A stretch of DNA of 54,726 bases from an uncultured Faecalibacterium sp. (lineage in GTDB: Bacteria; Bacillota; Clostridia; Oscillospirales; Ruminococcaceae): NCBI GenBank assembly GCA_934561115.1, contig CAKTFS010000011.1:1-54726 (forward strand), written 5' to 3'. The notes below the pieces were generated by a model, which worked only from the letters and a program-made list of their open reading frames with translations, had not been told where the DNA came from and searched no databases. The translations under genes and the position numbers were made by a program. Of the stretch, positions 34,357 to 43,043 are shown piece by piece. The stretch's first letter is position 1, and each line of letters begins with the position of its first letter.

Positions 34357-35961
34357 ATGGCAAAGTTGGATCTTACCAAGTATGGCATCAACGGCACGAC
34401 TGAAGTCGTGCACAACCCCTCCTACGAGCAGCTGTTCGCAGAGGAGACCAAGCCCGAGCTGGAAGGCTACGAGAAGGGTCAGGTCAGCGAGCTGGGTGCT
34501 GTGAACGTGATGACCGGTATCTACACCGGCCGTTCTCCCAAGGACAAGTTCATCGTGATGGACGAGAACTCCAAGGACACCGTGTGGTGGACCAGCGATG
34601 AGTACAAGAACGACAACCACCCCGCTTCCGAGGAAGCTTGGAAGGCTGTCAAGGAGATCGCTCAGAAGGAGCTGTCCAACAAGCGCCTGTACGTCGTGGA
34701 TGCTTTCTGCGGCGCCAACAAGGACACCCGCATGGCAGTGCGTTTCATCATGGAAGTGGCCTGGCAGGCACACTTCGTCACCAATATGTTCATCCGTCCC
34801 ACCGCTGAGGAGCTGGAGAACTTCGAGCCTGATTTCGTTGTTTACAACGCTTCCAAGGCTAAGGTCGAGAACTACAAGGAGCTGGGCCTGAACTCCGAGA
34901 CTGCTGTGCTGTTCAACATCACCAGCAAGGAGCAGGTCATCGTCAACACCTGGTACGGCGGCGAGATGAAGAAGGGTATGTTCTCCATGATGAACTACTT
35001 CCTGCCGCTGAAGGGCATGGCTTCCATGCACTGCTCTGCCAACACCGATATGAACGGCGAGAACACCGCCATCTTCTTCGGTCTGTCCGGCACCGGCAAG
35101 ACCACCCTGTCCACCGATCCCAAGCGTCTGCTGATCGGCGATGACGAGCACGGCTGGGACGACAACGGCGTGTTCAACTTCGAGGGCGGCTGCTACGCTA
35201 AGGTCATCAACCTGGATAAGGACTCCGAGCCCGATATCTACAACGCCATCAAGCGCAACGCTCTGCTGGAGAACGTCACTCTGGATGCCGAGGGTCACAT
35301 CGATTTCGCTGACAAGTCTGTCACCGAGAACACTCGTGTGTCCTACCCCATCAACCACATCCAGAACATCGTGCGTCCCGTTTCTTCTGCTCCCGCAGCT
35401 AAGAACGTGATCTTCCTGTCTGCTGACGCCTTCGGCGTTCTGCCCCCGGTCTCCATCCTGACCCCGGAGCAGACCCAGTACTACTTCCTGTCCGGCTTTA
35501 CCGCAAAGCTGGCAGGCACCGAGCGCGGCATCACCGAGCCCACCCCCACCTTCTCCGCTTGCTTCGGTCAGGCTTTCCTGGAGCTGCACCCCACCAAGTA
35601 CGCTGAGGAGCTGGTCAAGAAGATGCAGGCCAGCGGCGCAAAGGCTTATCTGGTCAACACCGGCTGGAACGGCACCGGCAAGCGCATCTCCATCAAGGAT
35701 ACCCGCGGCATCATCGACGCTATCCTGAGCGGCGCCATCAACGAGGCTCCCACCAAGAAGATCCCCTACTTCGACTTTGAGGTTCCCACCGCTCTGCCCG
35801 GTGTTGACCCCGCCATCCTCGATCCCCGCGACACCTACGCAGATGCCGCTCAGTGGGAAGAGAAGGCAAAGGATCTGGCCGGCCGCTTCGTGAAGAACTT
35901 CGCTAAGTACGAGGGCAACGAGCACGGCAAGGCTCTGGTCTCCGCAGGCCCCCAGCTGTAA
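34357..35961 (+). CDS. pckA: Phosphoenolpyruvate carboxykinase (ATP)
   Basis: A 534-residue ATP-dependent PEP carboxykinase, interconverting oxaloacetate and PEP. In a gut fermenter it may run either way. The substrate-binding segment TGRSPKDKF (about 57-65), the P-loop GLSGTGKTT (242-250), the metal/phosphate motif DDEHGW (262-267) and ENTRVSYPI are all intact. Codon use is very uniform (GAG, CTG, AAG, ATC), as in highly expressed genes. GTAGAGG precedes the ATG. It stands alone between a strong -10 and a terminator. Confidence 0.97.
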   Translation: MAKLDLTKYGINGTTEVVHNPSYEQLFAEETKPELEGYEKGQVSELGAVNVMTGIYTGRSPKDKFIVMDENSKDTVWWTSDEYKNDNHPASEEAWKAVKEIAQKELSNKRLYVVDAFCGANKDTRMAVRFIMEVAWQAHFVTNMFIRPTAEELENFEPDFVVYNASKAKVENYKELGLNSETAVLFNITSKEQVIVNTWYGGEMKKGMFSMMNYFLPLKGMASMHCSANTDMNGENTAIFFGLSGTGKTTLSTDPKRLLIGDDEHGWDDNGVFNFEGGCYAKVINLDKDSEPDIYNAIKRNALLENVTLDAEGHIDFADKSVTENTRVSYPINHIQNIVRPVSSAPAAKNVIFLSADAFGVLPPVSILTPEQTQYYFLSGFTAKLAGTERGITEPTPTFSACFGQAFLELHPTKYAEELVKKMQASGAKAYLVNTGWNGTGKRISIKDTRGIIDAILSGAINEAPTKKIPYFDFEVPTALPGVDPAILDPRDTYADAAQWEEKAKDLAGRFVKNFAKYEGNEHGKALVSAGPQL

Positions 35962-36001
35962 GCTGAACACCCGCATTTTTCTTCTGAACTCCATATAAAA
36001 T

Positions 36002-36050
36002 AAGCGCCCGCCCCGTGGTTTTTGCTCAAACCATAGGGTGGGCGCTTTGT
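36002..36050 (+). terminator. Terminator of pckA
   Basis: AAGCGCCC pairs with GGGCGCTT, extended by CCC/GGG and GTGGTTT/AAACCAT pairs, followed by TGTTGTTT. Confidence 0.85.
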
Positions 36051-36062
36051 TGTTTGCGCGTA

Positions 36063-36091
36063 TTGTATTTTTAACCAGTTTATGTTATTCT
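36063..36091 (+). promoter_or_regulatory. Promoter of small hydrophobic peptide A
   Basis: TTGTAT, a 17-base spacer and TATTCT. The counterpart at locus B is TTGTAA-17-TACAAT. It gives a 5' leader of about 130 bases. Confidence 0.6.
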
Positions 36092-36228
36092 ATAAAAAGA
36101 AAGGCGCTGCGCTGTATTTGCAGGTGGTCAAGCTCCTCCCGGCATCCGATGTCCGGGGGTGCTCAATTTTTTGTGTTCCTCCGGACGGTTTGAATGTTCT
36201 TACGGGATACCGAAAGGAGGAATCCGTT

Positions 36229-36375
36229 ATGGATTTGTTAAATATTGTTTTCAGTGTACTGAACCTTCTGGCTACCGTCATCATTGGTGTCGTTCAGGTG
36301 ACATGGATGATCTCGCGGGATGTCTTTCGGAGCAGACCCAAAGCGAAGCATTATTTCAAAAACAAAAAAGATTGA
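36229..36375 (+). CDS. Small hydrophobic peptide A, candidate type I toxin
   Basis: A 48-residue peptide: one membrane helix (LLNIVFSVLNLLATVIIGVV), then a basic tail ending KHYFKNKKD. AAAGGAGG precedes the ATG at ideal spacing. The stop codon lies inside the first arm of a bidirectional terminator, and a convergent short RNA starts 90 bases downstream. A 5' leader of about 130 bases contains CTCCTCCC (36133-36140), which could pair with the ribosome-binding site. Size, charge, membrane helix and convergent RNA resemble TxpA/BsrG and clostridial type I toxins. A homologous locus is at 45255-45374. Toxicity is inferred. Confidence 0.75.
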   Translation: MDLLNIVFSVLNLLATVIIGVVQVTWMISRDVFRSRPKAKHYFKNKKD

Positions 36376-36465
36376 CCGCCTCTGTTCTTGCCCAACCGAG
36401 CGGTCAATCTTTTGACATAATCCCGGGAAGGAACTGACCACATCTACAGCCAGTGCCTTTCCTCT
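36360..36465 (-). ncRNA. Antisense RNA A, candidate type I antitoxin
   Basis: Predicted from a consensus promoter at 36472-36500 and a terminator at its end (GATTGACCGC/GCGGTCAATC, then TTTTTTGTT on the minus strand). The RNA of about 105 bases is complementary to the last 16 bases of peptide A's coding region and its 3' end. Its sequence aligns along its length with the plus-strand RNA at 45169-45268. Confidence 0.75.
36370..36413. terminator. Bidirectional terminator shared by peptide A mRNA and its antisense RNA
   Basis: GATTGACCGC (36370-36379) and GCGGTCAATC (36400-36409); T-runs follow on both strands (36410-36413 on plus, 36369-36361 on minus). Confidence 0.85.
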
Positions 36466-36471
36466 GTTTTT

Positions 36472-36500
36472 ATTATAGTAGCATCGCCGCTTTTTGTCAA
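36472..36500 (-). promoter_or_regulatory. Perfect consensus promoter of antisense RNA A
   Basis: On the minus strand, TTGACA (36500-36495), exactly 17 bases, then TATAAT (36477-36472). No ORF follows it except the antisense RNA. Confidence 0.9.
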
Positions 36501-36596
36501 GGGCACCCTCAGGGTGTCCTTTTTTCTCGGGTAAACAGAGCGTCGATTGCGTTTTATGCTGCCTTATGCTATGCTCTTTCCAAGGGAGTTGATAAA

Positions 36597-37259
36597 ATGG
36601 ATGCCAGAACCTTCGGGAATTATCTGAGCCGGATGCGCAAAGCGCAGGGGCTGACACAGGCTGAGCTGGCTGAACAGCTGCACGTTACCGACAAGGCTGT
36701 CAGCCGCTGGGAGCGGGGCATCGGTCTGCCGGATATCAACACACTGGAACCGCTGGCAGATGCTTTGGGGCTGACCCTTGCCGACCTTATGCATTGCCGT
36801 GCTCCGGAAGAAGCCGATGCCGCACCGACCATCCAGCTGGAAGATTTCTTTACCATGCTGCGCCGGCAGCACACCGTAGATTGGCATTCTGTGCGCACCG
36901 CCCTGCTTGGATTGAGCATTGCGCTTGCCTTATGGGGTGTTTTGGCTTGCCCCGGCACCATTGCGGTGCACTGGTATGGTCTTGGCGATGGTTCTTTTCG
37001 GGCGGACGGCTGGATGCCTTCTTTCCTTATTTTCCCACTGTGTGCAGGCATTGAATTTTTATCGCTGGAAATCTGGAACAGTTTTGAACAGACCGGCTAT
37101 TATCGCCGCCGGGGAGAGATCAATCTTTTCATCATCCATGCCATGTCCTTCGGCACACGCTCTGCCAGATGGATGAGGGTCGTGCTGGATCTTCTGTTTT
37201 TCTTTTGCTTTGGTTTTGTGATTCCATTTGTGGAAGCATGGATGATTTTTTTGAACTGA
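36597..37259 (+). CDS. XRE-family regulator with membrane domain
   Basis: A 220-residue protein. Residues 8-62 are a Cro/C1-type helix-turn-helix (FGNYLSRMRKAQGLTQAELAEQLHVTDKAVSRWERG). The rest has four hydrophobic segments, starting ALLGLSIALALWGVLA; HWYGLGDGSFRADGW between the first two recalls DUF1648-type membrane domains. Membrane-anchored XRE regulators of this type are common in Firmicutes, and the signal is usually unknown. AAGGGAG precedes the ATG. The gene begins about 100 bases after the antisense RNA promoter of locus A but is read in the opposite direction. Confidence 0.85.
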   Translation: MDARTFGNYLSRMRKAQGLTQAELAEQLHVTDKAVSRWERGIGLPDINTLEPLADALGLTLADLMHCRAPEEADAAPTIQLEDFFTMLRRQHTVDWHSVRTALLGLSIALALWGVLACPGTIAVHWYGLGDGSFRADGWMPSFLIFPLCAGIEFLSLEIWNSFEQTGYYRRRGEINLFIIHAMSFGTRSARWMRVVLDLLFFFCFGFVIPFVEAWMIFLN

Positions 37260-37277
37260 TACCTTTCTCTTCCTGTG

Positions 37278-37325
37278 AAAAGGGGACAGCGGAGTGCCCG
37301 CAGGCGTTCCGCTGTCCCCTTTTTC
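37278..37325. terminator. Bidirectional terminator between the XRE gene and trxA
   Basis: AAAAGGGGACAGCGGA pairs with TCCGCTGTCCCCTTTT. On the minus strand its flanks (AATTATTGTTTTGAA before, TTTTCACAGGAAG after) resemble the 3' half of the pseudoknot repeats. Confidence 0.85.
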
Positions 37326-37336
37326 AAAACAATAAT

Positions 37337-37645
37337 TCAGCCCAGCAGCTCCAGCACACCGGCCTTGGGGCGGGCGCCCACGGCCTGACGCACCAGCTGG
37401 CCCTGCTCGAACACCAGCAGGGTAGGGATGCTCATCACCCCGAACTGCGCCGCCAAGTCCGGCTGCTCGTCCACGTTCACCTTGCCCACCTTTACATCGG
37501 TGCGCTCCTCGGCCACCTCGTCCACCACGGGGCTCAGCATCCGGCAGGGGCCGCACCAGCTGGCCCAGAAGTCCAGCAGAACGGGCTTTTCGCTGTGGAG
37601 CACTTCCTGTGCAAAGTTTTCCTTGGTAATGTTGATGACTGCCAT
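37337..37645 (-). CDS. trxA: Thioredoxin
   Basis: A 102-residue thioredoxin that keeps cytoplasmic proteins reduced. The active site WCGPC has its cysteines at residues 31 and 34 (DFWASWCGPCRMLSP), and the cis-proline is in MSIPTLLVF. The start is the ATG at 37645, with GGAGG upstream; the longer ORF is not supported. Single gene; thioredoxin reductase is not nearby. Confidence 0.95.
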   Translation of the reverse strand: MAVINITKENFAQEVLHSEKPVLLDFWASWCGPCRMLSPVVDEVAEERTDVKVGKVNVDEQPDLAAQFGVMSIPTLLVFEQGQLVRQAVGARPKAGVLELLG

Positions 37646-37744
37646 ATTTTTTCCCTCCTGAATGGGTGTTGTGTTTACTGACAGCATCAGTATACCCCAT
37701 ACGCTGCCCGCTTTTCCGTGACCGGGTCACGCAGGCGCAAAAAA

Positions 37745-37781
37745 CAGCCGCTCCGGGCGCACCCGGAGCGGCTGTTTTTGA
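37745..37781 (-). terminator. Terminator of the sugar-acid permease gene
   Basis: The perfect stem ACAGCCGCTCCGGG/CCCGGAGCGGCTGT has A/T runs on both sides, so it may act in both directions. It lies about 70 bases past the permease stop. Confidence 0.85.
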
Positions 37782-37851
37782 AGGAGGTAACGAGGTAAAT
37801 GAATAAGGATCTCCCAACGCTTATCCCGGGGTGCAGGCCCCGGACAGGCGC

Positions 37852-39207
37852 TCAGGCAAAGAAGGAAATAACAAGTGCCACGAGGAAGCCCACACCGCCG
37901 ACCAGCGTTTCCATGATGGTCCAGGTCTTGAGGGTGGTCTTTTCGTCCATGCCCACAAGGCTCTTCACCAGCCAGAAGCCGGAGTCGTTGAAGTGGGAGC
38001 AGACGGTGGAGCCGCCTGCAATGGCAGCGGTGACGCAGGCCAGGTACAGCGGGCTCAGCGCGCTGATGCCGGGCATGGCGGAGATGATGCCTGCTGCCAT
38101 GGTCATAGCCACGGTAGAGGAACCAACCGAGATACGAACCAGAGCAGCCACGATGAAGGCGACCAGCACCAGCGGCAGGCTGGCGTTTGCCACGGCGTTG
38201 CCGATGACATCGCCCAGACCGGAGTTCTGCAGCATGTAGCGCAGCACGCCGCCGCAGGCAGTGACCAGCAGGATCATGCCGGTGGGCTCCAGAGACTTGG
38301 TCATGATCTTTTCTAGCTGAGCGTTGTTATAGCCGTGACGGGTGCCCAGCAGGTACATAGCAGCGATGGTAGCCAGCAGCAGAGCCATGAAGGGCTCGCC
38401 GAGGAAGGCCAGAACGGGCTGGATGCCTGCCAGTGCGGGCACCACCTTTGCCACAGAGTTTGCAATGATGAGCAGCAGGGGGATCATGATGATGCCCACG
38501 ATGGTGCCGAATTTGGGCAGCTTGCTCTCGTCAATGTCTGCCTGCTGTGCCACGTGCTCGGGAACTTCGATCATGTACTTTTTGCCGCAGATGCTGCCCC
38601 AGATGGGACCGGCGGCGATCATGGCAAAGATGCCGCAGAAGATGCCGATCAGGATGACCCAGCCAAGGTCAACGCCCAGCATGGTAGCCACCAGCACGGG
38701 GCCCGGCGTGGGAGGGATGAAGGCGTGGCCGACAGCCAGACCGGCCAGCAGGGGAATGACGTAGTACAGCACAGAGCGCTTGGTGCGCTTTGCCAGAGAG
38801 AAGGCCAGCGGGATGAGGATGATCAGACCGGCGTCAAAGAACACCGGCATGGCCACGACAAGACCCGTGATGCCCAGTGCCCACGCGGCTTTTTCGTCAC
38901 CGAACTTCCGCACCATGGTCACAGCCAGCGTCTGCGCGCCGCCGGATTCCTCCAGAATGGCGCCGAACATGGAACCGAGACCTACCAGAAGGGCGATGCC
39001 CTTTAAGGTGTTGCCGATACCCTCGTTGACCGAGCCGATGATGTCGGACAGGGGCATACCGGCCATCAGGCCGATGCCCACCGCACCGATCAGGATGGAG
39101 ATCATGGCGTGGACCTTGAACTTGATGATAAGGATGAGCAATAGGATCAGACCTGCCACGGCAGCAAAAACCAGCCGTGCCGCATCGGGTGTTGCAACTG
39201 CTGTCAT
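37852..39207 (-). CDS. GntP-family gluconate/sugar-acid permease
   Basis: A 451-residue permease with about 12 hydrophobic segments and family hallmarks (GLGSMFGAILEESGGAQ, PVFFDAGLIILIPL, FIPPTPGPVLVATMLG, GGSTVCSHFNDSGFW). GntP proteins import gluconate or related acids with a proton. It follows the IlvD/Edd dehydratase by 98 bases on the same strand, and a FadR-type regulator is read just upstream, so the three form a sugar-acid utilisation unit. GGAGGAAA precedes the ATG. The exact substrate is not determined. Confidence 0.92.
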   Translation of the reverse strand: MTAVATPDAARLVFAAVAGLILLLILIIKFKVHAMISILIGAVGIGLMAGMPLSDIIGSVNEGIGNTLKGIALLVGLGSMFGAILEESGGAQTLAVTMVRKFGDEKAAWALGITGLVVAMPVFFDAGLIILIPLAFSLAKRTKRSVLYYVIPLLAGLAVGHAFIPPTPGPVLVATMLGVDLGWVILIGIFCGIFAMIAAGPIWGSICGKKYMIEVPEHVAQQADIDESKLPKFGTIVGIIMIPLLLIIANSVAKVVPALAGIQPVLAFLGEPFMALLLATIAAMYLLGTRHGYNNAQLEKIMTKSLEPTGMILLVTACGGVLRYMLQNSGLGDVIGNAVANASLPLVLVAFIVAALVRISVGSSTVAMTMAAGIISAMPGISALSPLYLACVTAAIAGGSTVCSHFNDSGFWLVKSLVGMDEKTTLKTWTIMETLVGGVGFLVALVISFFA

Positions 39208-39305
39208 AGAAATTTCCTCCGTTTTGTGATTTTTGGTTGCACTTATCCAAGCCGTCCGGAAAAACGCGCCGGGCGGTTTACTTTTTGTTGTTTATGCGGA
39301 GTGGT

Positions 39306-41093
39306 TTACTCCATGTATGCGCCCTTCATGGGGCTGACGGCGTGCTGAGAGTAGAGCTTCAGCAGACCCTTGGTGTACTTGGGAGCCTTGGGCTTCCAGT
39401 TGGCGCGGCGCTCGGCAAGGATAGCGTCCATCTCTTCGGGGGTCTTGGGCTCGCCCTTCACGCCCACGATGGCCAGCTTGCGGTTATGCACATCGATCTG
39501 GATCAAGTCGTCGGGCTCCACCAGTGCGATGGGGCCGCCCACAGCAGCCTCCGGGCTGACATGGCCGATGACCGGGCCGCGGCTTGCGCCGGAGAAGCGG
39601 CCGTCAGTGATCAGCGCGACGCTGGAAGCCAGCTTCGGGTCGGCGCAGATAGCCTCGCCGGTGTAGAACATCTCGGGCATACCGCTGCCGCGCGGGCCCT
39701 CGTAGCGGATAAAGATGGCGTCGCCGGGCTTCACCTCGCCGTGCAGCACAGCGGAGATGCACTCCTCCTCGCTGTCGTAGGGCTTGGCGCGCAGGGTGGC
39801 TTCAAACATATTCTTGGGGCAGGCGGTGTGTTTGATGACGCAGCCTTCCGGGGCAAGGTTGCCCTTCAGGATGGCGATGCTGCCGTCGGTGCCCTTGGCG
39901 TTATCAAAGCTGTGGATGATGTCCTCGCGGCTGACCGGGCGGGCAAAACCGGCGGTCTTTTCTGCCAGAATGGCATCGCAGTGCTGGTAGAAGCCGTTCT
40001 TCTTCAGCTCTTCCAGATTCTCGCCCAGCGTCTTGCCGGTGACGGTCATCACGTCCAGATGCAGCATGGACTTGATCTCCTCCATCACGCGGGGCACGCC
40101 GCCGGCATAGTAGAAGTACTGTGCGGGCCAGTCGCCGGAGGGGCGGATGTTCAGCAGGTAGTGTGCACCCCGGTGCATCCGGTCAAAGGTGTCGGCGTCG
40201 ATCTCAATGCCGAACTCGTGGGCGATGGCGGGCAGGTGCATGGTGGCGTTGGTGGAGCCGGAAATGGCGGCGTGCACCATGATGGCGTTCTCAAAGCTCT
40301 TCTTGGTCACGATGTCCTTGGCGGTGATGCCTTTCTTGACCAGCTCCATCAGCTGCTTGCCGGCATCGTAGGCGGCCTGCTTCAGCTCCGGGGCGGTGGC
40401 GGGCATCAGGGCGGTGCCCGGCAGCATCAGACCCAGCGCCTCGGCCATGATCTGCATGGTGGAGGCGGTGCCCATGAAGGAGCAGGCACCGCAGCTGGGG
40501 CAGGCGTTGTGCTTGTAGTAGTCCAGCTGGCTGTTGGGGATGACGCCGGTCTTTTCCCATGCGTCAAACTTGCCGATCTGCTCCAGCGTCAGCAGCTCGT
40601 TGATGGCGCAGGCGGGGTCGCTGACCACATACTCCTTGGGCAGGGTGTGGGCTTCCATGACGCCGCCAGTGACCACGATGGCACTCATGTCCTTCAGGCG
40701 GCCGATGCTCATCAGCATGGCGGGCACGGATTTGTCGCAGCTGGCGATGAACACGCCGCCGTCGTAGACGCTGGCGTTTGCCTGTGCTTCCACCAGATTC
40801 ACGATAGCGTCACGGTGAGGCAGAGAGTAGTTGATGCCGTCATGACCCTGTGCAATGCCGTCGCACATATCGGTGGCAAAGTAGCGGGCAGCCTTGCCGC
40901 CGTTGTCGTTGACCGCCTGCACGGCCTCCTTGACGAACTGATCCAGATGGGCGCTGCCGGGGTGGCTGTCGCCGAAGGTGCTTTCCACCATGATCTGGGG
41001 CTTTGCAAGGTCATCGACCTTCCAGCCCATACCCATCTTCAGCGGGTCATTTTCGGGTGCTAAAGTGCGGACTTCCTGTGAACGCAACTCCAT
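39306..41093 (-). CDS. IlvD/Edd-family dehydratase, probably for a sugar acid
   Basis: A 595-residue dehydratase with Fe-S cysteines in CDKSVPAMLM and HNACPSCGACSFMGTASTM, plus the conserved GGFSGAS-like loop (ITDGRFSGASRGPVIGHVSPEA). The family covers dihydroxy-acid (IlvD), phosphogluconate (Edd) and aldonate dehydratases such as YjhG/YagF. The P-S-C-G-A-C variant and the GntP/GntR neighbours favour an aldonate dehydratase over branched-chain amino acid synthesis; no ilv genes are near. The start is the ATG at 41093, 8 bases after GGAGG; an ATG two codons earlier is too close to the site. Confidence 0.85.
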   Translation of the reverse strand: MELRSQEVRTLAPENDPLKMGMGWKVDDLAKPQIMVESTFGDSHPGSAHLDQFVKEAVQAVNDNGGKAARYFATDMCDGIAQGHDGINYSLPHRDAIVNLVEAQANASVYDGGVFIASCDKSVPAMLMSIGRLKDMSAIVVTGGVMEAHTLPKEYVVSDPACAINELLTLEQIGKFDAWEKTGVIPNSQLDYYKHNACPSCGACSFMGTASTMQIMAEALGLMLPGTALMPATAPELKQAAYDAGKQLMELVKKGITAKDIVTKKSFENAIMVHAAISGSTNATMHLPAIAHEFGIEIDADTFDRMHRGAHYLLNIRPSGDWPAQYFYYAGGVPRVMEEIKSMLHLDVMTVTGKTLGENLEELKKNGFYQHCDAILAEKTAGFARPVSREDIIHSFDNAKGTDGSIAILKGNLAPEGCVIKHTACPKNMFEATLRAKPYDSEEECISAVLHGEVKPGDAIFIRYEGPRGSGMPEMFYTGEAICADPKLASSVALITDGRFSGASRGPVIGHVSPEAAVGGPIALVEPDDLIQIDVHNRKLAIVGVKGEPKTPEEMDAILAERRANWKPKAPKYTKGLLKLYSQHAVSPMKGAYME

Positions 41094-41155
41094 ATTCATT
41101 ACCTCCAAATACTGCTTGCTTTCGTCCTTTTTTCTGTTGGATCTTTTGTGATTTT

Positions 41156-41184
41156 ATTGTAAATCCGCAGACGTCTTTTTGCAA
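41156..41184 (-). promoter_or_regulatory. Promoter of the dehydratase-permease operon
   Basis: On the minus strand, TTGCAA (41184-41179), a 17-base spacer and TACAAT (41161-41156). Just upstream, GTATGTCCTAC (on the plus strand, near 41196-41206) is nearly palindromic and could be the site of the adjacent FadR-type regulator. Confidence 0.6.
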
Positions 41185-41374
41185 GTTGTCACGGGTATGT
41201 CCTACTATTTGTGCAAAAACTCTGGGATACATCATGCACACTGCCCAAATCCGGGCGAATTTTGCCCAAAATCAGCCGTCAAAGCGGCTTTTGAGAAAAA
41301 ACCGGAGAAAAAGTCATCTGACGATTTCAGAAAAAGAGGGCGCAGCACATGGTCAGCGTCCTCGCCCTTTAAAA

Positions 41375-41530
41375 AACTCCCCCAGTCTCGCTGCGCTCGA
41401 CAGCCCCCTCTGGGATGGGGCCTTTGGCATAGCGGCAGGGTTTCCGGCTAAAGCACAAAGTTTGCGGGTACGCCAGAGGCTCCCTCCCCGAGGGAGCTGG
41501 CAAAGCCGTCAGGCTTTGACTGAGGGAGTT
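41375..41530. repeat. MITE-like repeat, 156 bp with 13-bp terminal repeats
   Basis: AACTCCCCCAGTC (41375-41387) and GACTGAGGGAGTT (41518-41530) pair at 12 of 13 positions. The internal GGCTCCCTCcccGAGGGAGCTGG palindrome and flanking text are nearly identical to 545-630. Confidence 0.85.
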
Positions 41531-41539
41531 CGTCTCTAA

Positions 41540-41656
41540 ACCCCACCCGTGAAAATGCAATGCCGGAGCGTCCGCAGACGCTCCGGCATTGCTCTATTAA
41601 AAATCATTTTTCCGCTACCTATGCGCAGAGCAAAGCGGAGCGCATTTCCAATCGTA
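41540..41656 (-). repeat. Pseudoknot repeat, copy 4
   Basis: On the minus strand, stem 1 is ATGCGC/GCGCAT around a 13-base loop beginning TCCGCT; AGCGGA follows and can pair with that loop. Then comes a variable hairpin (GCAATGCCGGAGCGTC/GACGCTCCGGCATTGC) and ATTTTCACGG. It begins right after the stop of the FadR-type regulator gene, same strand, and can serve as its terminator. Confidence 0.8.
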
Positions 41657-41657
41657 T

Positions 41658-42401
41658 TTATCCATTGACATACGCCGCCATGCCGATGGTGCCGTCGTCC
41701 GGGTCCTCGCCATCGTAGACCTTTTTGATGTAGCTGCGGTTGAAGTTCAGATGCATCACCATGGCGGCTTTTGCGCCGAGGGGGTCGTGGTTGGCAATGG
41801 CTTCGGTGATCATGCGGTGGGTCATGATGGTCTCATCAATGAGCTTTTTGTGGGTGACGTTCACGAACATCATCACCGCTGTGTCGATGACCGGGATCAG
41901 CTGCCCCACCACCAGATTCTTGCTGCTCTCGGCGATGCAGGTGTGGAAGGCGATGTCGTCCTCGATGTAGCGGTCGCCCTCGTGGATCTTGGTCTCCACC
42001 CGCTCGCAGAGCCGCCGCAGCCGCTCGATGTCCTCCGGGGTGGCGTTCTGCGCCGCCATCTCCGCAATGCCCGGTTCCAGCAGCAGACGGACGTTTACCA
42101 GATCAAAGGCCAGTGCATTCTTGTCCTGCACACTGCGCAGGTTCAGCGGGTCGGAAAGCCCTTTGACCGTGGTCACCACATAGGTGCCGGAGCCCTGCCG
42201 CACCTCCACGATGCCCTTGCTGGACAGCAGCTTTACCGCCTCGCGGATGGTGCTGCGCCCCACCCGGAACTTTTCGCCCAGCGCGAACTCGTTGGGCAGC
42301 TTTGCGCCCGGCTCCAGCGCTTCGTCCAGAATATAATGGTAGATCTGATCCTCCACCTGCTCGGCCAGCAGCTTGTTTTTCAGGTGTGAAAATTCACTCA
42401 T
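41658..42401 (-). CDS. FadR-subfamily GntR regulator
   Basis: A 247-residue regulator. Residues about 12-75 are the GntR winged helix (LAEQVEDQIYHYILDEALEPGAKLPNE; GRSTIREAVKLLSSKGIVEVRQGSGTYV). The C-terminal FCD domain has the metal-binding pattern D..H near IEDDIAFHTCIAE, with two later His (VTHKKLIDETIMTHRMI). It sits upstream of the dehydratase-permease pair on the same strand, and probably represses them until a sugar-acid intermediate binds. GGAGGGAG precedes the ATG at 42401. Confidence 0.92.
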   Translation of the reverse strand: MSEFSHLKNKLLAEQVEDQIYHYILDEALEPGAKLPNEFALGEKFRVGRSTIREAVKLLSSKGIVEVRQGSGTYVVTTVKGLSDPLNLRSVQDKNALAFDLVNVRLLLEPGIAEMAAQNATPEDIERLRRLCERVETKIHEGDRYIEDDIAFHTCIAESSKNLVVGQLIPVIDTAVMMFVNVTHKKLIDETIMTHRMITEAIANHDPLGAKAAMVMHLNFNRSYIKKVYDGEDPDDGTIGMAAYVNG

Positions 42402-42440
42402 GGCAGCTCCCTCCGCGCCCTTGCGCATCTGATGGTCTTG

Positions 42441-43043
42441 TTACCCGCACACACTGCCGTCCGGGGCAAAGAACTGAACGTGCTTTTGCCACTGGGTTGG
42501 GCTGATGGTGCGGCGGTAGCAGTCGGCCAGCGCCTCCACCACGGCCTCCGGGGCAAGGGGTGCGCAGCCCGGGCAGTCCAGCACCAGAATGCGGAACCAT
42601 GCGTCAAAAAGATGCTCGGTGTAGTGGGTGTCCCATGCACCGCAGCGGGCGTAAAAGCCCAGCCGCCGCACCGCCATGGCAGCGTCCTCGGCCTTTTCCG
42701 GCATCTCGGCTTCAATCAGGATGGCTTCGGCGTCGCCCTCCTGGGCGGGCAGCTGCGCCAGCAGCTGTGCCCCGATGCCGTGGGCGCGGTAGGCGGGCAC
42801 CACGGCAAAATAATCCAGCTGGCTCACCCGGCAGCCCTCCGGCCGCACCATTAAAAGATAAGCCGCCAGCGTGTCGCCGTCAAACACGCCCCAAGTGTGG
42901 GCGGTGCCGTCCGCTTCGCTGTTCAGGATCATGCTCAAAGGCTTCAGCTCCCCGGCGGGGAAGTCCCGGCGCATCTCGTTCAGATACACCCCGGTCAGCT
43001 CGGGGCCGGAGAGCAGCCGCCATGTGAAGGTTTTGGTACACAT
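42441..43043 (-). CDS. GNAT-family acetyltransferase
   Basis: A 200-residue protein with a GNAT fold in the first two thirds: LDYFAVVPAYRAHGIGAQLLAQL carries the acetyl-CoA-binding motif (R/Q-x-x-G-x-G/A). The last 50 residues (LVLDCPGCAPLAPEAVVEAL) are an extension of unknown role. The acceptor cannot be predicted. The start at 43043 has only a modest site (AAAGGG), so it is less certain. It lies 39 bases upstream of the GntR gene on the same strand and might be co-transcribed with it. Confidence 0.8.
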   Translation of the reverse strand: MCTKTFTWRLLSGPELTGVYLNEMRRDFPAGELKPLSMILNSEADGTAHTWGVFDGDTLAAYLLMVRPEGCRVSQLDYFAVVPAYRAHGIGAQLLAQLPAQEGDAEAILIEAEMPEKAEDAAMAVRRLGFYARCGAWDTHYTEHLFDAWFRILVLDCPGCAPLAPEAVVEALADCYRRTISPTQWQKHVQFFAPDGSVCG

